Shown here: positions 7,803 through 15,697 of the stretch, in pieces
How positions within the stretch are numbered: position 1 is the stretch's first letter
How the letters are laid out: each line of letters starts with the position of its first letter
Assembly: GCF_003202405.1 (NCBI RefSeq)
Contig: NZ_QJHL01000002.1
Coordinates: 558,001 to 622,000 of the forward strand
From: Flavobacterium hydrophilum
GTDB taxonomy: Bacteria; Bacteroidota; Bacteroidia; Flavobacteriales; Flavobacteriaceae
Length of the DNA: 64,000 nucleotides
Direction of reading: 5' to 3'
Notes under the pieces: model-generated
Database searches by the model: none
Seen by the model: the letters and a program-made list of their open reading frames with translations, nothing else
Told to the model about the DNA's origin: nothing
Translations under genes and position numbers: made by a program

Positions 7803-8906
7803 TTATACTTTAAAACGGCGGTCTTTCCATTCATAAGAACCAAATAAACTGTACAAAGCAACAGCTGAACTAAAAAAGGGATACAGTAAACTGCTCAAAA
7901 GCACACTTTTTATTTTGCCTTTAGTCAAAAAATCATTGGTAAAATAAAGCAACACAAAATCTGTTACAAACTTTAAAAAAGCAAACAAAACAAAAATCGG
8001 ATACGACCAGATTCCCAAAAGGAGAAATAAAAATCCAATAACAAAACTCAAATTTCCAAAGAAGACAATCAATCCCAATAACTTTCCGAACAGACTTTGA
8101 TAGGAACTTGTTTTTGCCGCCCAACGCACTCTTTGGTAAAATAAGGCTTTCCAGGTTTCAGTTGGTTTGGTTGTTACAATAGCTTCTTCAGCTTTTAAAT
8201 AATGAACTTCTTGCGGAAATTGCTGAATCGCTTTTTGCAGTAAAAAAACATCGTCTCCGCTCGCAATTTTGTCGTTTCCATCAAAACCATTTAGTTTTTC
8301 AAACAACGATTTGGTGTATGCTAAATTGGCTCCATTACACATAAAACCATTATGTAGCCCAAAACTTCCAATCGTAGCACCTTGAAGACTGGTTAAATCT
8401 AACTGCTGGAAATGATCTAAAAATGAATGTGCACATTCATAAGAAACTGCCCCAGCGAGCATAGAAATGTTGCGTTCCTGAATATAGTTATCAAGATTTA
8501 AAAGCCAGTTTTCAGGAACAATACAATCGGCATCAGTTGTAATAACCCATTCGGTTTTTACATGCTGCATTGCGGTAGTGATGGCGTCTTTTTTAGGAGA
8601 TTTTGATATACGGATATTGTCTATTTGTGAAATGTGAAATGTAAAATGGGGAATGTGAAATTTTTCATCAGAACTATCATCAACCAAAATCACTTCAAAT
8701 AAATCCAGTGGATAATTTAAATTAGAAAAACTTTCTAAAAGTATTGTGAGATTTTCTTTTTCATTGCGAAACGGAACTATAATCGTAAAATTTGTTTTGG
8801 GCTCTATATCAGATTTTTGATATTTTTTGATTTTGAAAAAGCCATAAACAAGCAAACCAATACAAATGATGTAAATTGCTAATATGAGAAACAAAGCCAG
8901 ACTCAT
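7803..8906 (-). CDS. Membrane glycosyltransferase, family 2
   Basis: This 367-aa protein has an N-terminal membrane anchor (residues 3-24), a GT-A catalytic domain and two or three C-terminal membrane segments (about 285-345). GT2 motifs are in order: 'TIIVPFRNE' at 41, 'VILVDDSS' with Asp76/Asp77, 'TTDADC' with the DxD-like Asp125/Asp127, 'SGDDVFLL', and 'QRVRWAAKT' of the QxxRW type. It would transfer a sugar from a nucleotide donor at the cytoplasmic face; the acceptor is unknown. Residues about 81-97 contain a repeat-derived insertion (FHIPHFTFHIS). It overlaps the flippase-like gene by 4 bp, so the two probably act in one glycolipid or polysaccharide pathway. Confidence 0.85.
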   Translation of the reverse strand: MSLALFLILAIYIICIGLLVYGFFKIKKYQKSDIEPKTNFTIIVPFRNEKENLTILLESFSNLNYPLDLFEVILVDDSSDEKFHIPHFTFHISQIDNIRISKSPKKDAITTAMQHVKTEWVITTDADCIVPENWLLNLDNYIQERNISMLAGAVSYECAHSFLDHFQQLDLTSLQGATIGSFGLHNGFMCNGANLAYTKSLFEKLNGFDGNDKIASGDDVFLLQKAIQQFPQEVHYLKAEEAIVTTKPTETWKALFYQRVRWAAKTSSYQSLFGKLLGLIVFFGNLSFVIGFLFLLLGIWSYPIFVLFAFLKFVTDFVLLYFTNDFLTKGKIKSVLLSSLLYPFFSSAVALYSLFGSYEWKDRRFKV

Positions 8907-9847
8907 TCCTTAGCTTTAGTTTTAAAATTCAAAACATAATAACTTCCTATAGCAACCGGTAAAACTACATTTAAAAACCACATGAGTGTACTGATAAAAA
9001 CTACAATCCATTCGTTTACACCTAAAATTCCGAAGAAATAAATAGCTACGCTGCCTTTTACTGCAAAATCTAAAAACTGAAAAGTTGGCAACGATGAAGC
9101 TAAAAAATACACAGAAGTGATGGCTGCCATTAAAGTTAAATAAGGCAAATCGACATCAAAAGCCAAAAACAAAAAATAATATTGGTGAGAGAAAACCAGA
9201 TAACGACAAATGCCTAAAATGATATTTTTATAATGAATTGGTTTTTGAATTTCGTTAACTTTATGAATCAGTTTTTCGATTGAATATCCTTTGATATTGA
9301 TTTTTTTAATTGAAAATAATACAATCAGAATCAGTAAAAATCCGCCAAATAATATCAATACTGTTTTAGAAGTAATAACATGATACAGTGCATTGAAATA
9401 TAACAATCCGAAAATGCCAAAAATAATAGTCAGAATCATCTGGATTCCGTTGCAGATTAAGTTTAGAAAAACTACTTTTTTTGTTTCAGATTTTGGATAA
9501 TACAAAGCTTTTCCGGCATACTCACCAACTCCGTTTGGCGTAAAAATACCGGCGGTTAATGCTGCCAAAACCTGCTTTGTAGCTTCGGCTAAAGATATAG
9601 AATGAATTACCTGGGCTAAATTCTGCCATTTCAAAATCTCAAAATAGCGATTCAAAACACTCAAAAGCAAAATAAAACCAATTCCTAAAACCGATTGGTT
9701 TTTTCGGAACAAAACAATGAATTTCTGCCAGTCTAATTTATCGTTATTCGCCAGCTGATTGTAAATAAAATAAAATGCGCCGCCAACAATCAAAAGTTTG
9801 ACCAGAAGAACGAGGAATTGCTTAGCTTTGTGAGGAATTGAAATCAT
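8903..9847 (-). CDS. Lysylphosphatidylglycerol synthase-type membrane protein (flippase-like)
   Basis: This 314-aa protein has about seven to eight hydrophobic helices and matches the LPG_synthase_TM/UPF0104 fold. 'TAGIFTPNGVGEYAGKALYY' near residue 98 is the conserved 'P-x-G-x-G-E' element of the family. It has only the membrane portion, without the aminoacyl-transferase domain of MprF. Such stand-alone proteins often sit beside GT2 enzymes, as here (the stop overlaps the GT2 start by 4 bp), and are presumed to move lipid-linked intermediates. That role is inference. Confidence 0.8.
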   Translation of the reverse strand: MISIPHKAKQFLVLLVKLLIVGGAFYFIYNQLANNDKLDWQKFIVLFRKNQSVLGIGFILLLSVLNRYFEILKWQNLAQVIHSISLAEATKQVLAALTAGIFTPNGVGEYAGKALYYPKSETKKVVFLNLICNGIQMILTIIFGIFGLLYFNALYHVITSKTVLILFGGFLLILIVLFSIKKINIKGYSIEKLIHKVNEIQKPIHYKNIILGICRYLVFSHQYYFLFLAFDVDLPYLTLMAAITSVYFLASSLPTFQFLDFAVKGSVAIYFFGILGVNEWIVVFISTLMWFLNVVLPVAIGSYYVLNFKTKAKE

Positions 9848-9890
9848 GCAGCAAAGTAAAGAAAACTATTGCGAAAAAGCTATTTCACAA

Positions 9891-9948
9891 AGATTCACAA
9901 AGCAATCACAAAGACACACAGAGAAAATAAAAAAAACTTTGTGAATCT
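9891..9948. repeat. 12-bp perfect inverted repeat upstream of ruvC
   Basis: AGATTCACAAAG (9891-9902) is the exact reverse complement of CTTTGTGAATCT (9937-9948). The 34-bp spacer is rich in CACAAAG-like repeats. It lies between the divergent flippase-like gene and ruvC and could be a regulator site or a dispersed palindrome. Confidence 0.55.
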
Positions 9949-9983
9949 CTGCATTAACTTAGTGTAACCCAAACAAAAATCAC

Positions 9984-10538
9984 TTGATAAAAGAACGCAT
10001 CATATTAGGTATCGACCCCGGAACCACAATTATGGGTTTTGGACTGATTAAAGTAACCAATAAAAAAATGGAATTCCTGCAATTGAATGAATTGCAGCTT
10101 TCCAAATACGACAATCATTACCAAAAACTAAAAATCATTTTCGAAAGAACTATCGAATTAATCGAAACGCATCATCCGGATGAAATTGCGATTGAAGCTC
10201 CTTTCTTTGGAAAAAACGTTCAGTCCATGCTGAAATTAGGACGTGCACAGGGTGTTGCTATGGCTGCCGGACTTTCAAGAGATATTCCAATTACCGAATA
10301 TGAACCTAAAAAAATAAAAATGGCCATTACCGGAAACGGAAATGCGAGTAAAGAACAGGTTGCCAAAATGCTGCAACAACTTTTAGGCTTAAAAGAATTA
10401 CCCAAAAATCTCGATTCAACAGACGGTTTGGCAGCTGCTGTTTGCCATCACTTCAATTCAGGAAAAGTGGTTGCCGGAAAAAGTTATTCCGGTTGGGATG
10501 CTTTTGTGAAACAGAATGAAGATAAAATTAGAAAATGA
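9984..10538 (+). CDS. ruvC: Crossover junction endodeoxyribonuclease RuvC
   Basis: RuvC cleaves Holliday junctions during homologous recombination together with RuvAB. The 184-aa product has the acidic catalytic residues in family context: Asp11 in ILGIDPG, Glu71 in IAIEAPFF, and Asp144/Asp147 in NLDSTDGLAAAVCHH. The start is TTG at 9984, since no in-frame ATG is near and the 'IILGIDPG' strand begins right after. The C-terminus carries a short basic extension. ruvA and ruvB are not in the window, as is common in this group. It may be cotranscribed with hemW, 107 bp downstream. Confidence 0.95.
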   Translation: MIKERIILGIDPGTTIMGFGLIKVTNKKMEFLQLNELQLSKYDNHYQKLKIIFERTIELIETHHPDEIAIEAPFFGKNVQSMLKLGRAQGVAMAAGLSRDIPITEYEPKKIKMAITGNGNASKEQVAKMLQQLLGLKELPKNLDSTDGLAAAVCHHFNSGKVVAGKSYSGWDAFVKQNEDKIRK

Positions 10539-10614
10539 GAAAATGAGATAATGAGATAATGAGATAATTGGTCAATTAGATAATTCTGTAGATATCGAAA
10601 CAAATTATCTAATT
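10534..10614. repeat. Short tandem ATGAGATA repeats and a 12-bp palindrome
   Basis: After ruvC there are about three copies of an 8-bp ATGAGATA unit. They are followed by AATTAGATAATT (10574-10585) and its exact reverse complement AATTATCTAATT (10603-10614), with flanking GTCAATT/AATTGAC also pairing. The nested hairpin lacks a T-run, so it is more likely a dispersed intergenic palindrome than a terminator. Confidence 0.55.
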
Positions 10615-10645
10615 ATCAAATTGACACATTGTTTAATTTAGAAAT

Positions 10646-11782
10646 ATGAGCGGAATCTACATTCATATACCATTTTGCAAGCAGGCTTGCCATTATTGCG
10701 ACTTTCATTTTTCGACTTCAATGAAAAAGAAAGACGAAATGGTTTTGGCTTTGGCCAAAGAAATTAGCATGCGTAAAAATGAATTTGAAAATGATGTCGT
10801 AGAAACTATTTATTTTGGAGGAGGAACACCTTCTGTTTTAAGCAACGAAGAAATAAATTTTTTAATTTCTGAAGTTTATAAAAATTATAAGGTTGCTGAA
10901 AATCCTGAAATTACCCTTGAAGCCAATCCGGATGATTTATCCTCAGAACGAATTTTAGAATTATCCAAAAGTCCAATAAATCGTCTTAGCATCGGAATTC
11001 AGTCTTTTTATGAAGACGATTTGCAGCTAATGAACCGTGCTCATAATTCGGCCGAAGCCAAAAAATGTCTGGAAGAAGCGACAAAATATTTCGATAATAT
11101 TTCGTTGGATTTGATTTACGGAATTCCGGGAATGAGCGACGAAATGTGGAGGCAAAATATTCAGACTGCTTTGGATTTTGGTATTCCGCATATTTCTAGT
11201 TATGCTTTGACAGTTGAACCCAAAACGGCATTGAGCAAATTAATCCAAACCGGAAAAATTGCTGAACCACAAGATGAAGCCGCTTCAAATCATTTTATGA
11301 TTTTGGTTGAAATGCTCCAGAAAAATGGCTTCATTCATTACGAATTATCAAATTTTGGAAAAGAAAATTATTTCTCCAGAAACAATTCGGCTTACTGGTT
11401 AGGAAAAAAATATATAGGTATTGGTCCTTCGGCACATAGTTATGACGGTGAAAAAAGAGGGTGGAACATTGCCAATAATTCTCTTTATTTAAAATCTATT
11501 CATGAAAATAAACTTCCCATAGAAACTGAAATCCTGACAAAATCAGATCGATATAATGAATATATTATGACAGGATTACGCACCATTTGGGGCGTATCTT
11601 TAGAAAGAATTGAAAAAGAATTTGGGTTGGATTATTTGAATTATCTTCAAATGCAGAGTAAAAAATTCTTAAATGATGACTTGCTTTCGATTGAAAATAA
11701 CATTTTGAAACCCACTTTGAAAGGAAAATTTTTAACCGATGGAATAGCAAGTGATTTGTTTTATTTAAATTTGGAAGAATAA
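10646..11782 (+). CDS. hemW: Radical SAM heme chaperone HemW
   Basis: This 378-aa protein has the radical SAM CxxxCxxC motif as 'PFCKQACHYCDFHF' (Cys11, Cys15, Cys18). The following 'CDF' aromatic step separates HemW from true HemN, which has a fourth cysteine pattern and an N-terminal extension. 'ETIYFGGGTPS', 'LEANPDD', 'RLSIGIQSF' and 'LDLIYGIPG' are standard family segments, and the C-terminal HemN-type domain is complete ('EYIMTGLRT'). HemW proteins bind heme and help insert it into respiratory enzymes; many are misnamed coproporphyrinogen oxidases. It lies upstream of a cyclase-family gene with a 16-bp gap. Confidence 0.92.
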   Translation: MSGIYIHIPFCKQACHYCDFHFSTSMKKKDEMVLALAKEISMRKNEFENDVVETIYFGGGTPSVLSNEEINFLISEVYKNYKVAENPEITLEANPDDLSSERILELSKSPINRLSIGIQSFYEDDLQLMNRAHNSAEAKKCLEEATKYFDNISLDLIYGIPGMSDEMWRQNIQTALDFGIPHISSYALTVEPKTALSKLIQTGKIAEPQDEAASNHFMILVEMLQKNGFIHYELSNFGKENYFSRNNSAYWLGKKYIGIGPSAHSYDGEKRGWNIANNSLYLKSIHENKLPIETEILTKSDRYNEYIMTGLRTIWGVSLERIEKEFGLDYLNYLQMQSKKFLNDDLLSIENNILKPTLKGKFLTDGIASDLFYLNLEE

Positions 11783-11798
11783 AAAATTTGCGGTTAAA

Positions 11799-12575
11799 AT
11801 GACTATGATAGCAAAAATCAACAATTTTCAAATAGATTTATCAAAACCTATCGATATTTCAATTCCGTTAACGAATACAGATGAAAACCCAATTGCCTGG
11901 TATATCGAGAAACCGGTTATTGAACCCGTTGTTTTTGGCGACTGGATCGGGAAAGTTTCTGAGGGAAAGTCATCAACGAATTTCAATAATATTTTTTTTA
12001 ACCCACATGGACATGGCACGCATACAGAATGTCTTGGGCATATTACCAATGATTTTTACAGTATAAACCAGGCCTTAAAACAGTTTTTCTTTTTTGCCCA
12101 ATTAATTACTGTTAAACCTGAAAAAATCGGAGAAGATTTCGTTATTACAAAAGACCAGATTTCAAATGCTTTGAATGTTTCGAATTTTTCAAAAACAGAA
12201 GCAATAATCATTAGAACACTTCCGAATCAAAAAGATAAAAAATCAAGAAAATATTCGAATACCAATCCGCCTTATTTGTCTGAAGAAGCAGCAAAATTTA
12301 TCCGCGAAAGCGAAATTGAGCATTTATTAATTGACCTGCCCAGCGTTGACCGGGAACATGATGAAGGAAAATTGCTGGCTCATAAAGCTTTTTGGAATGT
12401 TAAGGATACACATAACTTAAATATCGATGCCCGTTTTGAAGCAACAATTACTGAAATGATTTATGTGCCAGACGAGATTGAAGATGGAAATTATTTGCTG
12501 AATTTACAAATTGCTTCTTTTGAAAATGATGCAAGTCCAAGTAAACCTGTTTTATATGCTATTGTAAACCTTTAA
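11799..12575 (+). CDS. Cyclase family protein (kynurenine formamidase-like metal hydrolase)
   Basis: This 258-aa protein resembles the KynB/cyclase fold. Its metal-binding stretch 'NPHGHGTHTECLGH' supplies His72, His75, Glu77 and His81; the usual HxGTHxD has Glu in place of Asp here. 'IDISIPL' near residue 20 is the typical N-terminal strand, and a late 'LLIDLPSVDREHDEGKLLAHKAFW' matches the family's second His region. The substrate is unknown; arylformamidase activity cannot be claimed, because many Bacteroidota paralogues lack kynurenine-pathway neighbours. It follows hemW closely and precedes a DUF4421 gene by 12 bp. Confidence 0.75.
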   Translation: MTMIAKINNFQIDLSKPIDISIPLTNTDENPIAWYIEKPVIEPVVFGDWIGKVSEGKSSTNFNNIFFNPHGHGTHTECLGHITNDFYSINQALKQFFFFAQLITVKPEKIGEDFVITKDQISNALNVSNFSKTEAIIIRTLPNQKDKKSRKYSNTNPPYLSEEAAKFIRESEIEHLLIDLPSVDREHDEGKLLAHKAFWNVKDTHNLNIDARFEATITEMIYVPDEIEDGNYLLNLQIASFENDASPSKPVLYAIVNL

Positions 12576-12587
12576 AAATTAATTACA

Positions 12588-13646
12588 TTGAAAACAGCAA
12601 AGAGACAGAGTTCCAATCAAAAAAAATATCTAATTAGGACATGTCTTTTTTTAATGCTCTTTGTTTTAAGTTTCTCAAAATCATTTAGCCAGAATAAATC
12701 ACCAAAAGATACTGTAAATTTTATTTATTATCCGGATAAAATAATGGTCCGGGCAAACTTAAGTACTCAAACCGATTCCTATTTGCTGAATAATAAAAAA
12801 GGAACAAATCTGGATCTGGAAACCAATAACAATTACAAACTGTTTTTAAGTATCGACTACAAATTCATAGGGTTTAGTTATGGTTTTTATCCTAAATTTT
12901 TTGGTGGAAACAAAGATGAAGATTTAAAGGGAAAATCTTCTTTTTCCGATTATAATTTCCGTTTCTTTTTAGGGAGATGGCTTCAAACGGTCAATTATAG
13001 TAAAACAAAAGGATATTATGTAGCCAATATGTCTGATTTTAATCCTGACTGGGTTGAAGGTAAGGATCAATATCTTCAATTTCCCGATTTTAAAACTATT
13101 CAGTATGGAATGTCGACCTCATATCTTTTTAATCCAAAATTCTCTCTTAAAAGTATTACCTCATTTACCGAATGGCAAAAAAAGAGCGCCGGAAGTTTTG
13201 TCCCATCACTGATTTATACCTACAACAGAATTATTTCTAAAATTGACAATCTCAACGGCAGGCAAAAAGAATTTGATGTTAGGCTGGCTGCAGGTTACTA
13301 TTATAATTTTATTATTCACAAAAACTTTTACATCGCACCTCATTTATCACCTTCGATTGGAGTAAAGTTTTTAAATGACAAAAGTGTAGATTCGGGTGTT
13401 GAAACTATTGAAAAAGAAACCTATTTTACCAGAAATATTGAAGGCGGAATAAAATTGGGTTATAATAGTAAGCGTATCCTTTTTGGAGCAAGTTTAAATT
13501 TTGACGACAGTTCTTATAATGAGGATAAAGCAACGGTTATTTCGAATAATAAAATTTATGGATTGTTATATTTTGGATATCGTTTTGATGCACCTGAATT
13601 TGTTAGCAAACCCATTGAAAAAATTGATGATAAAATTAAAATGTAA
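12588..13646 (+). CDS. DUF4421 family outer-membrane-type protein
   Basis: The start is TTG at 12588, 12 bp after the cyclase gene. The 352-aa product has a basic N-terminus and a signal peptide (hydrophobic core about residues 17-30, ending SFSQ). Alternating aromatic/polar beta-strands run to the end ('YKLFLSIDYKFIGFSYGFYPKFFGG', 'IYGLLYFGYRFDAPEF'), which suggests an outer-membrane beta-barrel. The pattern fits DUF4421, known only in Bacteroidota and of unknown function. It probably forms an operon with the cyclase-like gene. A shorter start would cut into the signal region. Confidence 0.75.
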   Translation: MKTAKRQSSNQKKYLIRTCLFLMLFVLSFSKSFSQNKSPKDTVNFIYYPDKIMVRANLSTQTDSYLLNNKKGTNLDLETNNNYKLFLSIDYKFIGFSYGFYPKFFGGNKDEDLKGKSSFSDYNFRFFLGRWLQTVNYSKTKGYYVANMSDFNPDWVEGKDQYLQFPDFKTIQYGMSTSYLFNPKFSLKSITSFTEWQKKSAGSFVPSLIYTYNRIISKIDNLNGRQKEFDVRLAAGYYYNFIIHKNFYIAPHLSPSIGVKFLNDKSVDSGVETIEKETYFTRNIEGGIKLGYNSKRILFGASLNFDDSSYNEDKATVISNNKIYGLLYFGYRFDAPEFVSKPIEKIDDKIKM

Positions 13647-13699
13647 TGAATACTAAACGGTTTTAAAAATTGTTATCCATTTAAATAAATCAAACAACG

Positions 13700-14104
13700 A
13701 TGAATCAGATTAGCGTTTCGACTGACAAAAGCAAACTTAATGTTCCATTTATACAGCATTTTTTAAAAGACATATATTGGGCGGCAGGTCGAACAATGGA
13801 GGAAGTACAAACTACGATTGATGCTTCGGTTTGTTTTGGAATTTATTTAGATGACAAACAAATTGGTTTTGCACGGGTAATTACAGATTATGTTGTTTTT
13901 GGATATATAATGGATGTTTTTATTACCGAAGAGCATCGCGGAAAAGGTTATTCATCAATTTTAATTGAAAATATGATGAATGAACCCGTTTTAAAAGATA
14001 TTAAAATCTGGCGTTTAGCAACAACAGACGCTCACTTTTTGTATGAGAAATTCGGATTTACAAAATTGAATCATCCTGAAAAAATGATGGAAAAAATACT
14101 ATGA
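13700..14104 (+). CDS. GNAT family N-acetyltransferase
   Basis: This 134-aa protein is a compact GNAT domain. The acetyl-CoA-binding motif A reads 'VFITEEHRGKGYSSILIENMM', with the R/Q-x-x-G-x-G/A signature as HRGKGYS. The preceding strand is 'GFARVITDYVVFGYIMDVFI', and 'YEKFGFTKL' closes the fold. The substrate is unknown. The stop codon overlaps the next gene's start by 4 bp (ATGA), so the two are likely coupled. Confidence 0.88.
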   Translation: MNQISVSTDKSKLNVPFIQHFLKDIYWAAGRTMEEVQTTIDASVCFGIYLDDKQIGFARVITDYVVFGYIMDVFITEEHRGKGYSSILIENMMNEPVLKDIKIWRLATTDAHFLYEKFGFTKLNHPEKMMEKIL

Positions 14105-14454
14105 TGAATACAATTGCAAAACTCGAGGAAGCAGCCTTATTTATTTTCGGAATCTATTTGTTCAGTCTTTTGAGATTTGAATGGTGGTGGTTTTTAGTTT
14201 TAATTTTAGCTCCGGATTTGTCGATGCTGGGTTATTTATTTGGTAATAAAATCGGAGCACTTTTATATAATGTATTTCATCACAAAGGGATTGCAGTTTT
14301 ATTGTATATTTCAGGCTCCTATTTTAAAATTGAATACCTGCAATTAGCGGGAATTATTTTATTTTCACATTCGGCAATGGATCGTATTTTTGGTTATGGT
14401 CTCAAATATGAAAAAGGTTTTAAATACACTCATTTAGGTGAAATTGGTAAATAA
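14101..14454 (+). CDS. DUF4260 small membrane protein
   Basis: This 117-aa protein has three to four hydrophobic stretches and the DUF4260 pattern 'WWFLVLILAPDLSMLGYLFGNKIGALLYNVFHHKG' and 'HSAMDRIFGYGLKY'. The last contains conserved His and Asp residues near the membrane edge. The function is unknown. It overlaps the GNAT gene by 4 bp and precedes the MmcQ/YjbR gene by 5 bp. A second ATG at 14104 is an equally possible start. Confidence 0.82.
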   Translation: MMNTIAKLEEAALFIFGIYLFSLLRFEWWWFLVLILAPDLSMLGYLFGNKIGALLYNVFHHKGIAVLLYISGSYFKIEYLQLAGIILFSHSAMDRIFGYGLKYEKGFKYTHLGEIGK

Positions 14455-14459
14455 AAATT

Positions 14460-14828
14460 ATGAATTTAGAAACATATTACGAATACTGCCTTTCTAAAAA
14501 AGGCACTACAGAACATTTTCCTTTTGATGAAGATACTTTGGTATTTAAAGTAGGCGGAAAAATGTTTGCATTATCATCTTTATCACAATGGGAAAAGAAT
14601 GAACCCTCTGTCAATTTAAAGTGTGATCCGGAGCGTGCTCAGGAATTAAGGGCAGAATATGATGAAATAAAACCTGGATTTCATATGAGTAAAGTGCATT
14701 GGAATACAGTTTCGTTAAACGGAAATTTACCGGCTGCTTTTGTAAAAGAACTCATAGATCATTCGTATGAATTGGTTTTCAAAAGTTTGACAAAGAAAAT
14801 TCAGAATGAAATTATCGACCCGAGGTAA
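14460..14828 (+). CDS. MmcQ/YjbR family DNA-binding-like protein
   Basis: This 122-aa protein matches the CyaY-like MmcQ/YjbR fold: 'HFPFDEDTLVFKVGGKMFAL' near residue 19, 'VNLKCDPERAQELR', 'GFHMSKVHWNTVSLNG' and 'LIDHSYELVFKSL' at the C-terminus. These small cytoplasmic proteins have a predicted double-wing DNA-binding surface, but no defined cellular role. It is the last of three tightly spaced genes (GNAT, DUF4260, MmcQ). Confidence 0.88.
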   Translation: MNLETYYEYCLSKKGTTEHFPFDEDTLVFKVGGKMFALSSLSQWEKNEPSVNLKCDPERAQELRAEYDEIKPGFHMSKVHWNTVSLNGNLPAAFVKELIDHSYELVFKSLTKKIQNEIIDPR

Positions 14829-14868
14829 AATTTTACCGAACAGGCGGAACAATTAGAAAATTAGGCAT

Positions 14869-14876
14869 TACATTTG
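14869..14876 (+). promoter_or_regulatory. Candidate -7 element for the PH-domain gene
   Basis: TACATTTG matches TAnnTTTG 57 bp before the ATG at 14934. No good -33 TTG is seen at the usual distance. Confidence 0.4.
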
Positions 14877-14933
14877 TAAGGAATGTCAAAAACATAACAC
14901 TCAATTAATTTGCAACTTAGTAGTTTATAAAAT

Positions 14934-15641
14934 ATGAAAGAACAATTTAAAAAGTTTCTGAACGAAGAGCAAGATCCTAAAGCGATTGAAAAAATTACTT
15001 CAAAACTCAATGATTTATTGATGAAGGGAGAAGAAGTAGGATATATAGCAGTTCAAAAAAAGCCTGCAATTACTGTTTTTCCGGACAGTATTGTTTTAAC
15101 GAATAAACGCATTATTATTTGCAAGCCTAAAAATTTAGGTCTGTCCATGGATTTTACAGATTATACCTGGGATGATGTGGCAGGGGCTTTTGTAAAAGAA
15201 AACATTTTGGGTTCAGAATTCTCATTTAATACAAATACTGATTTATCAATTTCGATTGATTATATCCCAAAAATTCAGGCTAGAAAAATATATACTTACG
15301 CTAAAGAGCAGTTAGATTTACTTAAAAATCCTGTTACTATATCAGCGCCTTCCGAAACTGTTATTCAGTCAGAAGAGATTGATAATGAGGAAACAGTGGA
15401 AGAGGTTGAAACAGAAGAAGTAACTAATTTTGCAGAAATTATACCTGTAACAACTCCATCTTATACAGAGACTTTCGAGCCAATTCAACAAGCTCAGTCA
15501 ACCGGAGAACGTAAATTAAGTGAATTATCTAAAGAAGAACTTTTTGATAAATTACAGAATTATAAAAAGTTGCTGGATAATGGCTTAATTCTACAAGGTG
15601 AATATGATACTTATAAAAAAGAAATCTTAAGTTATATGTAA
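14934..15641 (+). CDS. PH domain-containing protein with SHOCT-like C-terminus
   Basis: This 235-aa cytoplasmic protein has a bacterial PH-like domain at about residues 30-125 ('ITVFPDSIVLTNKRIIICKPKNLGLSMDFTDYTWDDV'). An acidic Glu/Thr-rich linker (about 140-185) follows, then a short C-terminal helix pair 'LSKEELFDKLQNYKKLLDNGLILQGEYDTYKKEILSYM' of SHOCT type. This combination is common in bacteria, where PH domains are thought to mediate protein assembly rather than lipid binding. No enzyme activity is predicted. A bidirectional terminator separates it from rodA. Confidence 0.82.
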   Translation: MKEQFKKFLNEEQDPKAIEKITSKLNDLLMKGEEVGYIAVQKKPAITVFPDSIVLTNKRIIICKPKNLGLSMDFTDYTWDDVAGAFVKENILGSEFSFNTNTDLSISIDYIPKIQARKIYTYAKEQLDLLKNPVTISAPSETVIQSEEIDNEETVEEVETEEVTNFAEIIPVTTPSYTETFEPIQQAQSTGERKLSELSKEELFDKLQNYKKLLDNGLILQGEYDTYKKEILSYM

Positions 15642-15642
15642 T

Positions 15643-15679
15643 AAAAAAATCCGAAGCCTTTAAACACTTCGGATTTTTT
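15643..15679. terminator. Bidirectional terminator between the PH gene and rodA
   Basis: AAAAAATCCGAAG (15644-15656) pairs with CTTCGGATTTTTT (15667-15679) across a 10-nt loop. The A-run and T-run on either side suit termination in both directions between convergent genes. Confidence 0.85.
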
Positions 15680-15697
15680 AGTTTTATAGTTTTTTGA

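Noticed and set aside
10534..10567. ATGAGATA tandem copies as a possible CRISPR remnant
   Set aside because: Units are 8 bp with no spacers between them, and no cas genes are nearby. It is simple-sequence slippage.
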